Shown: positions 1-8,350, counted from the first letter of the stretch. The stretch is 42,050 nt of DNA from Desulfobacula sp. (GCA_013792075.1 VMSR01000209.1:1-42050), one strand, 5' to 3'. The notes: generated by a model not told the origin, from the letters alone. Translations and numbers: made by a program.

Positions 1-72
1 ACAATGAGTTCAAACCGGGCTGTGAAAAAAGATTTGCTACATTTTATGGATGCGTTGCAAAAAGCGGCTTAA
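1..72 (+). CDS. 3' end of an unidentified gene (partial)
   Basis: Frame 1 is open from the window edge to a TAA at 70-72. It encodes about 23 residues ending in HFMDALQKAA, a plausible amphipathic C-terminal helix. The piece is too short to assign a family. Frame 3 is also open until about 150 but gives a less protein-like translation. If real, the gene is convergent with the cation transporter that ends at 146. Confidence is low because the rest lies outside the window. Confidence 0.25.
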   Translation, partial: TMSSNRAVKKDLLHFMDALQKAA

Positions 73-145
73 AAAACAGAGAACTTTATTTCAGATTTTA
101 TGCAACGTTAGGGTTAATATTTGTTGGGGCATATACCAAACTCCT

Positions 146-2164
146 TTAGGTTAAGGTGATTTTTGCATCCGGGCAGCCAGAGGCTGGGGCGGAGTGATCC
201 TGACTTAACACCATAAACAATGTCATCGGACCAATGCGGCCTGTAAACATTGCGATCATTACGATTATTTTTCCGATTTCATCAAGAAAAGCGGTGGCTC
301 CGGTGGAAAGGCCCACGGTGCCGATGGCGGAAGTTGCCTCAAAAATAATGTCACGGGCGGGGATCTGCTGTGTTGTCTCGAGCATCAACACCAGAACAAA
401 CCAAACGATTGCACCGGAAGCCACAATCGTAATCGCGCGATATATGGTCCCGGAAAGAATTTTTCTGTTTTGTATGATGACAACGCTGCGGTTGGTTATG
501 TTTGCCAAAAATGTCATTGCCAGGATGCCAATGGTTGTTGTCTTTACACCACCGGCAGTACCGCCGGGACTGCCTCCGATAAACATAAAACACAGCATGA
601 CCAGGAAGGTCGGACTGACCATTTTCTGAATATCCACAGAGTTAAAACCTGCGGTACGCAATGTTACCGATTGAAACCAGGCATTGTGAATTTTATCAAA
701 AAAGGACAAGCCGGATAAAATACCATTCCATTCAAAGGCCAGCATGAAAAAGGTGCCGGAAGCCAGCAGAATCATGGTCGCAATAAGACAGATTCGGGCT
801 GCAATGGGAATCTTCTGCCGGCGTATCCAATGGGGAATCATTAAGCTGGTGGCCGGAGCCAGGCCCCCGATAATAATCAAAACCGCAACCATGTGCAGAA
901 TCAACGGATTGTTTTGATACCCCACCAGGTTGTCCGTCTGCAGGGCGAAACCTGCGTTGCAGAATGCAGATATGGCAGTGAACATCCCCCTCCAGAATGC
1001 TTGCCCCAGCGTATCTCCCGTAAAATAAAACAAAAGGGTGAGGACAATGGCACCGACCCCTTCTGCTATAAAGGTAAACTTCAGGATGATAACAAGAGAA
1101 GCAAATAAACCATGATGATCCGTATCTGTCATTGATGTCAAAAGACGTTCCTGGCGCAAACTCAATCTCTGCCCCATTGCATGAAGTGCCACCGTGGCAA
1201 TACTCATGATGCCAAGTCCCCCCAGTTGAATCAGAATCAGAATAAAGAACTGGCCGGTCATGGAGAAGGCATTGGGTGTGTCCAGAACAATAAGTCCCGT
1301 AACACAGACCGCGCTCATGGAGGTAAATGCAGCATCCACAAGGCCAATGGTCCCCGTTTTTGCCGAGATTGGAATAAAAAGCACCAGGGTGCCCAGGACA
1401 AACAGAACAAAGAAGGTGCTCAGTAAAATGCGGGCTGGATGGTTGAGCAGGATTTCCCACCATTGCTCCCGTTTTTCTGTGATCGGGCCGGAACGGGGCA
1501 GCAAAACCAGGTTGACCAAACCGAGGACAAGCGCAATGGTCGCAGTATGTCCTGCCACCCATGAAAAAAGAACCGATATGAAGAAGACCCCACCCACCAG
1601 TGGGAGCAAAAAACGAGGGCTGGACCTGTGCTGCCATGCCCAAAGAACAAAAAGGACTTGCATTATGGCAGCGGTTGCGGCAATCGGTGCCCTTGAAAAA
1701 AAAGAATCCGGCATACCGGTCATCATTGAAATGCCGATGATAACAGGAATGGTCATTATCGCCCACCGCACCCTCTGGCGGCTGCGGTTTTCATGGGTAT
1801 TGTTTTTACCGTGGCCGGCAACGCGCTGGAAATCCAGCAGTGTGAACCCTGCGCCGATAAGGGTGACGATTCCCAACAGGGCGGCAACCGGATTGGTCAC
1901 AAGATAGGGCAGCGCCGCTGCAAAGCTGCCCAGAAAAGACATTCCGCCAAAAAATTTACCCATTTGGGGCCGCCGGAACAGGGTAAACGCACAGACAAGA
2001 CATGAAACTCCGGCAAAGGATGCAAGCCCAAGGCGCCAGAAAGCCGGGATCTGCCCGTGCACTCCAAGGGATGCAAAAACAAACGGCAGTGAAGACAGGG
2101 TCATTAAAGCCCCTTCAATCCCTACCTGTGACAATGGCGGGTTTGAAATACGGACAGACTTCAT
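146..2164 (-). CDS. TrkH/KtrB-type K+ (Na+) uptake transporter, membrane subunit
   Basis: This is the ion-translocating subunit of a Trk/Ktr cation uptake system in the inner membrane. All four pore loops of the superfamily are visible: VTGL around residue 290, NAGF around 403-406, TAGFN around 504-508 and GTVGLSTG around 615-622. A glycine-rich gating segment (GSPGGTAGGVKTTT) lies near 531-544. The first 220 residues hold about six extra predicted membrane helices that KtrB (about 450 residues) and TrkH (about 480) lack, so the protein is unusually long at 672 residues. The regulatory TrkA/KtrA RCK subunit is not in the window. The first ATG (2164) has no clear Shine-Dalgarno site. An in-frame ATG at 2104 is preceded by AAGGGG and could be the true start. 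It lies 118 bases downstream of the DHH gene on the same strand. Confidence 0.9.
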   Translation of the reverse strand: MKSVRISNPPLSQVGIEGALMTLSSLPFVFASLGVHGQIPAFWRLGLASFAGVSCLVCAFTLFRRPQMGKFFGGMSFLGSFAAALPYLVTNPVAALLGIVTLIGAGFTLLDFQRVAGHGKNNTHENRSRQRVRWAIMTIPVIIGISMMTGMPDSFFSRAPIAATAAIMQVLFVLWAWQHRSSPRFLLPLVGGVFFISVLFSWVAGHTATIALVLGLVNLVLLPRSGPITEKREQWWEILLNHPARILLSTFFVLFVLGTLVLFIPISAKTGTIGLVDAAFTSMSAVCVTGLIVLDTPNAFSMTGQFFILILIQLGGLGIMSIATVALHAMGQRLSLRQERLLTSMTDTDHHGLFASLVIILKFTFIAEGVGAIVLTLLFYFTGDTLGQAFWRGMFTAISAFCNAGFALQTDNLVGYQNNPLILHMVAVLIIIGGLAPATSLMIPHWIRRQKIPIAARICLIATMILLASGTFFMLAFEWNGILSGLSFFDKIHNAWFQSVTLRTAGFNSVDIQKMVSPTFLVMLCFMFIGGSPGGTAGGVKTTTIGILAMTFLANITNRSVVIIQNRKILSGTIYRAITIVASGAIVWFVLVLMLETTQQIPARDIIFEATSAIGTVGLSTGATAFLDEIGKIIVMIAMFTGRIGPMTLFMVLSQDHSAPASGCPDAKITLT

Positions 2165-2281
2165 GAAAGGATCATGGTGAGTGTGGTTGTATTCATTTAA
2201 CCCTGTCTTTCTTTCGGTTCATCCCACCCCCTTCTTTTTTTACAAAACCCTATCCTGTCTTCCAAAGCCCTTATCCCGGTA

Positions 2282-3271
2282 TTATTCAATTTTCTTTCCG
2301 GCTGTTTTTTCAATGCGGCAAACAATCCAGTCCGCCAGGGCCTGTTTGTTCACCTTTTTAATTTCCTTTCGGATAAGCTTGATATCAAGTTCCGCCCGGG
2401 CCATGGTCTTCTGGCCCCCGGCAGACCCAAATTTTCCAAAGGCCTCCTTGGCAGTATTTCCGGCACCCTTTCTCAACCCGTCATTTCTCAGGATAATGAT
2501 CAGTTCTTCTCCCCTCACCCCGGAAATAATGCACCAGTTGACACGGGAAATGGTCAAAAAGAAATCCGCCACCACCACCAGCTTATCGGGTTTGGAAATG
2601 CTGCCGGCATGGAAATAGGCCCGGTTGTGGATCACCCTTCTTTGTTTTATAGCTGTTCCTAAAAAATCCAGGTTTTCCTCTGTTAACAATGCCCGTTCCA
2701 CCTTGGTGACAATGTTCATGTCTGCAAATCGATAAAGATACTGGAAGGCCCGGATATCCCGAAGGCTGGTCTGACGGGTGAAATCGGCAGTATCGGTTTT
2801 AATGCCCAGCATCAGGGCGGCGGAAAGCTTTGTAGAGGGCTTGATTTTCAATGCCCTCAAATAATCGGTCAAGATGGTGGAACAGGCCCCGTAACCCGGC
2901 CGGATATCGGTATAGTCCGCCTTGTCATGGGACAGGGGGTGGTGATCAATGATGGCATCAAAAACAAAATGGGAAAACACCTCGTTGTGATCCGGCTGGG
3001 AATCTACCACCACAAACCGGTTAAATTCTTCTTTTTTAACGGTTTCCAGAAAGATGAGACCCGACTCGGTATACTCTATCATGGCCAGATTATCAGGGCG
3101 GCTGATCCGGTTAAAATAAGCAATGGTCACCTCGACTACTTTTCGCCAGAGTATCCGTTTGATTGCCATGGCGCTGGCAATGGCGTCGGGGTCTGCATTG
3201 ATCACAACCAGCACCCGGTCCCCTGCGGCGAACAGGCTGAAAAACTGCTTGATTTTATCTATATTTCTCAT
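2282..3271 (-). CDS. DHH-family phosphoesterase (NrnA/RecJ-like)
   Basis: Predicted Mn-dependent DHH/DHHA1 phosphoesterase of 329 residues. The family includes nanoRNase/pAp phosphatase NrnA and exopolyphosphatase-like enzymes. Motif I is NADPDA (25-30), an Asp-rich motif VVDSQPD lies at 88-94, the signature DHH is at 109-111 and GIKTDT near 156-161 is the fourth metal motif. The C-terminal DHHA1 domain carries GSAGGQ near 285, where the canonical motif is GGGHxxAAG, so its substrate loop is divergent. A typical start is visible, with AAGG seven bases before the ATG. Only three bases separate it from the membrane-protein gene upstream, so the two are surely co-transcribed. The substrate (short RNA, pAp or cyclic dinucleotide product) cannot be told from sequence. 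Confidence 0.8.
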   Translation of the reverse strand: MRNIDKIKQFFSLFAAGDRVLVVINADPDAIASAMAIKRILWRKVVEVTIAYFNRISRPDNLAMIEYTESGLIFLETVKKEEFNRFVVVDSQPDHNEVFSHFVFDAIIDHHPLSHDKADYTDIRPGYGACSTILTDYLRALKIKPSTKLSAALMLGIKTDTADFTRQTSLRDIRAFQYLYRFADMNIVTKVERALLTEENLDFLGTAIKQRRVIHNRAYFHAGSISKPDKLVVVADFFLTISRVNWCIISGVRGEELIIILRNDGLRKGAGNTAKEAFGKFGSAGGQKTMARAELDIKLIRKEIKKVNKQALADWIVCRIEKTAGKKIE

Positions 3272-3274
3272 GGG

Positions 3275-4387
3275 TTAACCTTCTTTCCTGTAAATGCTGG
3301 CCCTATGGTTGCTGCTGAAGAACAAGGTAATGGTGATAAAGGCGTACCCAGCAATGGCCAACAGGGCAAATGGGCCGTAAAAAACCCCCAGGGGTGCCAG
3401 CACAATGGCCGTGAGCCAATGGATAAAAATAATGGTGGGGGAATGGAGCTGGATGGGGAAATCATCAAACCTGCAGATAACCGAGAGACCGCAGAGGTTC
3501 CAGCCGTATAGGGAGGCAAACACGTGCATGTGGAGGAGCCATTTTGTTCGTTCCGGATTATAGTCATCTGCCATCTGGAGAAAAATATAGAGGATACCGG
3601 AGATGGCAGTGAGAATCAAAAACCCTATCCCGGAAGTTAAAAACAGCTTTTGCTGCATTTTGTCTGCATGGGTTGAGTACAGGACAAAAACAGTCACAAC
3701 GGCAACAAACAGGGCTGTGGTAACAAATATCTGGGGAATGAACCGTTCAAACAGGATAAAAACAAAAAAGACAATTACTCCCAGGGTAATTGTCCAGAAG
3801 CAAAATTCCATGATAACTTTCCGGCCTGATCCTTCTATTTTTTTCAGCATTGAAAAGACCAGGGACAGGGTGATCAGGGACAGGGGGAAAGAAAAGCCCA
3901 GAAAAAACGTGTTGAGGGTCAACTTTGCCATGGAGACCCATTTGAAATATTCATTGTTTAAAATCACCAGGGAGGCCATGACAATGCCCGTTGAAAGGCA
4001 TAGCAGGGATGCCTGGTGAAACTTGTCCGCCACACTGACTTTTTTTTGTAAAAACTGGATGGGGACAAGGGAAAAACGCTGGATGCGCACCTTTTCCACC
4101 AAAACATAGAGAACACAGGAAACCAGTATGGTTAAGGGATAGACCAGAAAAAAGGCGGAAAAGGCATACACAAGGGAAAAAACAAAAAAAAGAACCACAG
4201 TTCTGGATACCTGAATCTTGCCCTGGGTGTAATACAAGAGGATTGATCCGCCCGTGCATAAATTGAACAAAAAAATATGAAGCCGTTCAAAACTATAGGT
4301 TTGGGCTGGAAAATAAATATGGATAAACCCGAATGCCAGGGCGGTGATCATCAGAAAAGAAAACAAGGCTTTTAATTTGGTGTTCAT
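3275..4387 (-). CDS. Polytopic membrane protein of unknown function
   Basis: The 370-residue protein is almost entirely hydrophobic, with roughly eleven predicted transmembrane helices. I do not recognise the family with confidence. The best-marked segment is near residues 285-310, where two histidines (HMHVFASLYGWN) lie at the start of a helix. A further histidine follows in FIHWLTA. Such paired histidines occur in haem- or copper-binding membrane proteins (heme-copper oxidase subunit I-like or NnrS-like), but that is only a suggestion. The short charged C-terminus ends three bases before the DHH phosphoesterase start, and the TIGR01777 gene ends 34 bases upstream of its start, so the three form one operon. 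Confidence 0.75.
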   Translation of the reverse strand: MNTKLKALFSFLMITALAFGFIHIYFPAQTYSFERLHIFLFNLCTGGSILLYYTQGKIQVSRTVVLFFVFSLVYAFSAFFLVYPLTILVSCVLYVLVEKVRIQRFSLVPIQFLQKKVSVADKFHQASLLCLSTGIVMASLVILNNEYFKWVSMAKLTLNTFFLGFSFPLSLITLSLVFSMLKKIEGSGRKVIMEFCFWTITLGVIVFFVFILFERFIPQIFVTTALFVAVVTVFVLYSTHADKMQQKLFLTSGIGFLILTAISGILYIFLQMADDYNPERTKWLLHMHVFASLYGWNLCGLSVICRFDDFPIQLHSPTIIFIHWLTAIVLAPLGVFYGPFALLAIAGYAFITITLFFSSNHRASIYRKEG

Positions 4388-4421
4388 TCAGTGATCCAAA
4401 TGTATGGGGTTATACTTCTTT

Positions 4422-5795
4422 TTATTTTCCCAGCATATCTTTTAATGCCGGGGTCAGCTCATCATGCTCAAAAACAAAACCATTTTTTACCAACTTTTCC
4501 GGGACCACCCGGGCACTTGTCAACAGGGTCTCTTTGCCCATATCCCCCCACATCCAAAGGGCCAGTCTTCGGGGGATAACAAAAAAGGCAGGGCGTGCAA
4601 ATACCCGACCCAGGGCCCGGGTAAAGTCACGATTTGTAACCGGATGGGGGGCTGTCAGGTTTACCGGTCCTTCCATATTCCGGTTTTCCAGGATATGAAG
4701 AATGCCGCCCAGGGCATCATCCATGCTGATCCAGCTCATGTACTGGTCGCCATGGGACAGTCGTGTGCCAAGCCCCAGGGAGAAGGGCAGCACCATCCTT
4801 GCCAGTGCTCCGCCGGCAGGGGTCAGGACCACGCCGATGCGCAGCTGGACGGTTCGGATACCGGCATCATTAGCCGTTAAAGAAGCCTGCTCCCATTGTT
4901 CACAGACATGGGAAATAAAAGAATCCCCCTTTGTGTCCTTTTCCGTGAGCACTTGATCCTTGCGGTCTCCGTACAGCCCGATGGCAGACGAAGATATAAA
5001 AACATCCGGAGGATGGGCCATTTCACTTATTTTTTTTGCCAGAAATAAAGTAGGGCAAACACGGGAATCAAGGATCAGTCGTTTTTGGGCATCTGTCCAT
5101 TTGCCCCGGGAAATATCCACCCCATTCAAATTGATCACCGCATCAATGGGGCCGGCTTTTTCCATATCCAGAATATTCTTATAGGGGTCCCAGAAAAGCG
5201 CGTCTTCCGACAGGTCTGACGGATTGCGGACCAGACGGATCACCTCGTGGCCGCAGGTGCGCAAAAACGGCACCAGAATCGAACCAATGGTCCCGCTGGC
5301 ACCGGAGATGAGAATCCGCTGTTTTCTGACCTTGTCTGCCCTGCGCTCCAGGTCCTGCTTTAACACCCGGTGCCGGTAGTCAAAGACCCGGGCCAATTGT
5401 TTTTTTGCATGACCGTAAAAGGGAAGACTCAAAAAACCAAGCGGCAATTTAAAGCATACATTGTCCTCCATAATGGCACCGTTTTCTCCCTGGGCATGGA
5501 ACAAATGGGTATGGACCCATTTGCCGAATGGCCCCTTGGTCTGGTGGTCCTGGAACAGGATGTTTTCTTGGTAATCAATGTGTTCGGCCTCCCAGATCAT
5601 GGGAATTTTGAACAGGTGCATCCTGAACCTGACCTTCACCCCCTTATCAATGCCGTTGCCAATGCGGGAAATCAGACGAAGGGGTGCCCAGGGCGGTGTC
5701 AGGCGAAGAATTGCCCCGTTCCGGGCGTGCCAGGCAAAAAGTTGGGCCACCGGCACATTAATAAAGGTTTTTTTGGTAAATATCCGGTCTTTCAT
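4422..5795 (-). CDS. SRPBCC domain fused to TIGR01777-family NAD(P)-binding epimerase/reductase
   Basis: Two-domain protein of about 457 residues. The first 140 residues resemble the SRPBCC/START-like hydrophobic-ligand fold (cyclase/dehydrase type, beginning FINVPVAQLFAWHARNGA). The rest is a TIGR01777 extended short-chain dehydrogenase-like protein with the Rossmann motif GASGTIG, and a C-terminal DUF1731-type tail. The substrate is unknown. A TTG at 5831 extends the frame, but the ATG at 5795 is preceded by GAGAG, while the G-run before the TTG abuts it with no spacing, so 5795 is preferred. A perfect TATAAT (minus strand, 5840-5845) upstream could be its -10 box, though I see no good -35. 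A second stand-alone TIGR01777 gene lies at 20682-21602. Confidence 0.85.
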   Translation of the reverse strand: MKDRIFTKKTFINVPVAQLFAWHARNGAILRLTPPWAPLRLISRIGNGIDKGVKVRFRMHLFKIPMIWEAEHIDYQENILFQDHQTKGPFGKWVHTHLFHAQGENGAIMEDNVCFKLPLGFLSLPFYGHAKKQLARVFDYRHRVLKQDLERRADKVRKQRILISGASGTIGSILVPFLRTCGHEVIRLVRNPSDLSEDALFWDPYKNILDMEKAGPIDAVINLNGVDISRGKWTDAQKRLILDSRVCPTLFLAKKISEMAHPPDVFISSSAIGLYGDRKDQVLTEKDTKGDSFISHVCEQWEQASLTANDAGIRTVQLRIGVVLTPAGGALARMVLPFSLGLGTRLSHGDQYMSWISMDDALGGILHILENRNMEGPVNLTAPHPVTNRDFTRALGRVFARPAFFVIPRRLALWMWGDMGKETLLTSARVVPEKLVKNGFVFEHDELTPALKDMLGK

Positions 5796-5899
5796 AGACT
5801 CTCTTTTATTTGATGACGCATTGATTTTCAACCCCCTATATTATAATAATACCCGTCAAGTTGAAACCCTTTTTATCATCCATCTCTGGCGCTCATTGC

Positions 5900-5916
5900 A
5901 GGCACGACCCTTGCAT
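5900..5916 (+). promoter_or_regulatory. Sigma-54 (RpoN) promoter of the rubredoxin-flavodiiron operon
   Basis: The sequence AGGCACGACCCTTGCAT matches the -24/-12 consensus TGGCACG-N4-TTGCW at every position except the first T. The invariant GG (5901-5902) and GC (5913-5914) are exactly ten bases apart. Transcription would start near 5926, giving a leader of about 90 bases before the rubredoxin ATG at 6015. Some 36 bases upstream of the GG, GTCAAGTTGAA at 5855-5865 is one base off the GTCA-N3-TGAC palindrome that NorR-type enhancer-binding proteins recognise. No activator gene is in the window. Confidence 0.75.
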
Positions 5917-6014
5917 CACAGCTGCAGTAAGCGTTGAATTAAAACTGGCACTCTCATAGGGTTGGTGCTAAGATGAATTTTTATTTTTCATAAAATTACT
6001 TGGAGGATAGCAAA

Positions 6015-6176
6015 ATGGATAAATATGAATGCCCCTGCGGATATGTCTATGACCCGGCCGATGGAGACCCTGACAATGGTGTGGACCCGGGAACCAGTTG
6101 GGAAGATCTCCCGGAAGACTGGGTCTGCCCCCTATGCGGTGCTGCCCAGGAAGATTTTGAGAAACTGGATGACTAA
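6015..6176 (+). CDS. rub: Rubredoxin with atypical CxC first metal knuckle
   Basis: Small iron-sulfur electron carrier of 53 residues, cytoplasmic. The conserved core ([19 protein letters not shown], then [12 protein letters not shown]) is unmistakable. The second knuckle is the normal CPLCG, but the first reads ECPCG, so the two N-terminal cysteines (residues 6 and 8) are separated by one residue rather than two. The deletion is in frame and the rest is intact, so this is not a broken gene. GGAGG at 6002-6006 lies eight bases before the ATG. The flavodiiron gene starts 21 bases downstream. In sulfate reducers rubredoxin is the direct electron donor to the flavodiiron oxygen reductase, and the operon fits that. 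Confidence 0.95.
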   Translation: MDKYECPCGYVYDPADGDPDNGVDPGTSWEDLPEDWVCPLCGAAQEDFEKLDD

Positions 6177-6197
6177 CACTTAAAAAGGGGTAACGCC

Positions 6198-7391
6198 ATG
6201 TACAAACCCATTGAAATAGCGGATGGGATTTATTCTGTTGGCTGCCGTGACTGGGATATCCGTGATTTCCACGGATATTCAACCTATGAAGGCACCACCT
6301 ACAATGCCTTTCTGGTCCTGGGTGAAAAAAATGTTCTCATTGATACGGTCAAAGAGAGCTTTGGAGATGAACTTCTGGCCAATATCAGCAGAATCATTGA
6401 CCCGAAATCCATTGACATTGTCATCAGCAACCACACGGAAATGGATCACTCCGGGGCCATCCCCAAGGTGATGCATAAAATCGGGAAAGACAAACCCGTC
6501 TATTGTTCCAAAATGGGGGCCAAAAACCTGAAAAGCCACTTTAACAGAGACTTCAACTTCCAGGTGGTGGGAACAGGGGATACGCTTTCCCTGGGCAGCA
6601 GAACCTTTTCCTTTCTGGACACACGAATGCTCCACTGGCCGGACTCCATGTTTACCTATCTTGCCGAAGAAGCCATCCTCTTTTCAAGTGACGCCTTTGG
6701 CCAGCACTATGCAGGAGATAAGTTTTTTGATGATGAGATAGGCGATGAGATCATGCCCCATGCCCGGAAATACTATGCCAATATTCTGCTGCATTTTTCT
6801 CCCAGAGTCCAGGCATTGCTTAAGGACGTGGCCAAAATGAATCTAAAAATCGACATGATCTGCCCGGACCACGGGATACTATGGCGGGACAATCCGTCCA
6901 AGATCATAGAGGCCTATGACACATGGTCCAGACAGGAACCTGGCCGAAAAGTGGTGGTCATCTTTGATTCCATGTGGGAAAGCACCGCCAAAATGGCCAG
7001 GGCCATTACCAGCGGAGTTGAATCCCAGGAGGTCAATGTCCGGCTGATGAACACCCGGAAATGGCATAGAAGCGATATCATGACAGAAGTCCTGGATGCA
7101 GGCGCCATTGCCGTGGGCTCGCCCACCCTGAACAATAGTATTTATCCTGTCATTGCCGATGTCATGACCTATATCAAAGGGCTTCGCCCCCAGAACAAAA
7201 TTGCGGCAGCCTTTGGCTCCTACGGCTGGAGTGGTGAAGCCGTTAAAATTTTAAACAAAGATTTCGAAGAAATGAAACTGGATATTATTGACCCGGGTGT
7301 TAAAGTCCAGTATGTACCGGATGAAGCAGATTTAGAAAGATGTTTTAACCTGGGCGTAAAACTGGCAAAAACACTCAAAGAAAAATTATAA
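6198..7391 (+). CDS. roo: Flavodiiron protein (rubredoxin:oxygen/NO oxidoreductase, FprA/ROO)
   Basis: Reduces O2 to water (or NO to N2O) using electrons from rubredoxin, protecting anaerobes from oxidative or nitrosative stress. The N-terminal metallo-beta-lactamase-like domain (about 1-250) has the di-iron ligands HTEMDH at residues 79-84, a histidine in MLHWPDS, an aspartate in SSDAFGQH and a histidine in CPDHG. The C-terminal flavodoxin domain starts near 253 (VVVIFDSMWESTAKMA) and binds FMN. The length of 397 residues is typical of class A enzymes without a fused rubredoxin domain, which agrees with the separate rubredoxin gene just upstream. AGGGG lies ahead of the ATG. The operon has a sigma-54 promoter at 5900. 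Confidence 0.97.
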   Translation: MYKPIEIADGIYSVGCRDWDIRDFHGYSTYEGTTYNAFLVLGEKNVLIDTVKESFGDELLANISRIIDPKSIDIVISNHTEMDHSGAIPKVMHKIGKDKPVYCSKMGAKNLKSHFNRDFNFQVVGTGDTLSLGSRTFSFLDTRMLHWPDSMFTYLAEEAILFSSDAFGQHYAGDKFFDDEIGDEIMPHARKYYANILLHFSPRVQALLKDVAKMNLKIDMICPDHGILWRDNPSKIIEAYDTWSRQEPGRKVVVIFDSMWESTAKMARAITSGVESQEVNVRLMNTRKWHRSDIMTEVLDAGAIAVGSPTLNNSIYPVIADVMTYIKGLRPQNKIAAAFGSYGWSGEAVKILNKDFEEMKLDIIDPGVKVQYVPDEADLERCFNLGVKLAKTLKEKL

Positions 7392-7413
7392 TATACTAAA
7401 TTCGGAGGGAAGA

Positions 7414-7893
7414 ATGGCCAACGAGTTCACTGCAAATGATATTTTGGAAATCGCAAAAAAGATTGAGATAAACGGTGCAAAATTCTACCGGGAAGCTGCC
7501 AACCGGGTAACAGAAGAAAAGCACAAACAATTTCTTTTAGGCCTTGCAGACATGGAAGACAGCCACGAAAAAACCTTTGCTGCCATGCAGGCAAACCTTA
7601 AAGGCTCAGAAACGGCCGCCACGGCTTTTGACCCGGAAGATGAGAGTGCCCTTTACTTGAAAGCCCTGGCCGATACCCGGGTTTTCTTTGAAAAAAATCA
7701 GCCTGAAACCACAATGAAAGGCATTCTTGCCTCTGCCATTGGCGCGGAAAAAGATTCCATTGTCTTTTATCTGGGCATGAAAGAGCTGACATCTGAGAAA
7801 ATGGGCAAGTCAAAGATCGGTGATATTATCAAAGAAGAAATGCGCCATATCCAGATGCTTGCCAGCAAGCTCAATGAATTCAAATCAACCTGA
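7414..7893 (+). CDS. Ferritin-like di-iron protein (rubrerythrin family, no rubredoxin domain)
   Basis: Four-helix-bundle protein of 159 residues. Paired metal ligands are visible: a Glu in the first helix (KIEINGAKFYREAA), MEDSHEK with ExxH-like spacing, a Glu in EKDSIVFYLGM, and EEMRHIQML near the C-terminus. It aligns with the erythrin half of rubrerythrin and lacks the C-terminal rubredoxin domain. It probably acts as a peroxidase or iron-binding protein, using the neighbouring rubredoxin as donor. GGAGG precedes the ATG. It is the third gene of the rubredoxin operon, 22 bases after the flavodiiron gene, and is followed by a strong terminator. Confidence 0.85.
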   Translation: MANEFTANDILEIAKKIEINGAKFYREAANRVTEEKHKQFLLGLADMEDSHEKTFAAMQANLKGSETAATAFDPEDESALYLKALADTRVFFEKNQPETTMKGILASAIGAEKDSIVFYLGMKELTSEKMGKSKIGDIIKEEMRHIQMLASKLNEFKST

Positions 7894-7903
7894 TTCAAAA
7901 ACA

Positions 7904-7943
7904 AATGCCCCCATGGTTTTCATCGCAAAACCATGGGGGCATT
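7904..7943. terminator. Bidirectional rho-independent terminator
   Basis: A perfect 17-bp inverted repeat (arms 7904-7920 and 7927-7943, six-base loop CATCGC) lies between the converging ferritin-like and desulfoferrodoxin genes. On the plus strand it is followed by TTTAATTTTTTTT after a short spacer. On the minus strand it is followed by TTGTTTTTG. It should stop transcription in both directions. Confidence 0.9.
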
Positions 7944-7969
7944 CAATCAATTTAATTTTTTTTATAAAA

Positions 7970-8350
7970 TCAGGATTTCCAAAGGCCGTGAAGATTGCAA
8001 TACGCCAAGGCAAAAACCTTATCAGAATCGGTTTTAAATGTTGCTTCAGGTTTGCTTGTGGGCGTAAGCATCATTCGTTGAACATAATTGCCGTCACAAC
8101 TGACAAGCTCAATCCATTCAATCCAGTGATCCTGGGTCATGGGGTGGGCAACGCTGCCGACTTTTACCAGATATCCGCCCGCCACTTTTTCAACTACCGG
8201 AATATGCTTTTCCACTGCTGCATCCACTGTATTTTCCACCAACCTGTCCATTGCCTTTCCGCAACACATGACCGGCGGTTGTTCTCCATGAAGGACCTGA
8301 ACGATATTTCCGCATACACTGCATTTGTAAATACCCATTTTTTCTGCCAT
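7970..8350 (-). CDS. dfx: Desulfoferrodoxin (superoxide reductase, two-iron type)
   Basis: Reduces superoxide to peroxide without making O2, with rubredoxin as the usual electron donor. The 126-residue length is normal. The N-terminal desulforedoxin domain has four cysteine ligands for center I (CSVC at 10-13 and the CC pair at 29-30). The catalytic center II has the EKHIP loop with the conserved Glu and Lys, further histidines in VAHPMTQDHWIEWIEL, and the C-terminal CNLHGLW motif. AAAGGAG lies before the ATG. It is transcribed alone, convergent with the rubredoxin operon. Together with the flavodiiron and ferritin-like proteins it completes a superoxide, peroxide and oxygen detoxification set. 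Confidence 0.97.
   Translation of the reverse strand: MAEKMGIYKCSVCGNIVQVLHGEQPPVMCCGKAMDRLVENTVDAAVEKHIPVVEKVAGGYLVKVGSVAHPMTQDHWIEWIELVSCDGNYVQRMMLTPTSKPEATFKTDSDKVFALAYCNLHGLWKS

Noticed and set aside
732-1766. Long 344-codon minus-strand frame inside the cation transporter gene
   Set aside because: It lies in another frame of the well-supported TrkH/KtrB gene and is rich in His, Cys and Gly with no domain, so it is a shadow.
5887-5900. Second sigma-54-like site TGGCGCTCATTGCA
   Set aside because: Only eight bases separate GG and GC instead of ten, so it cannot be a working -24/-12 element.
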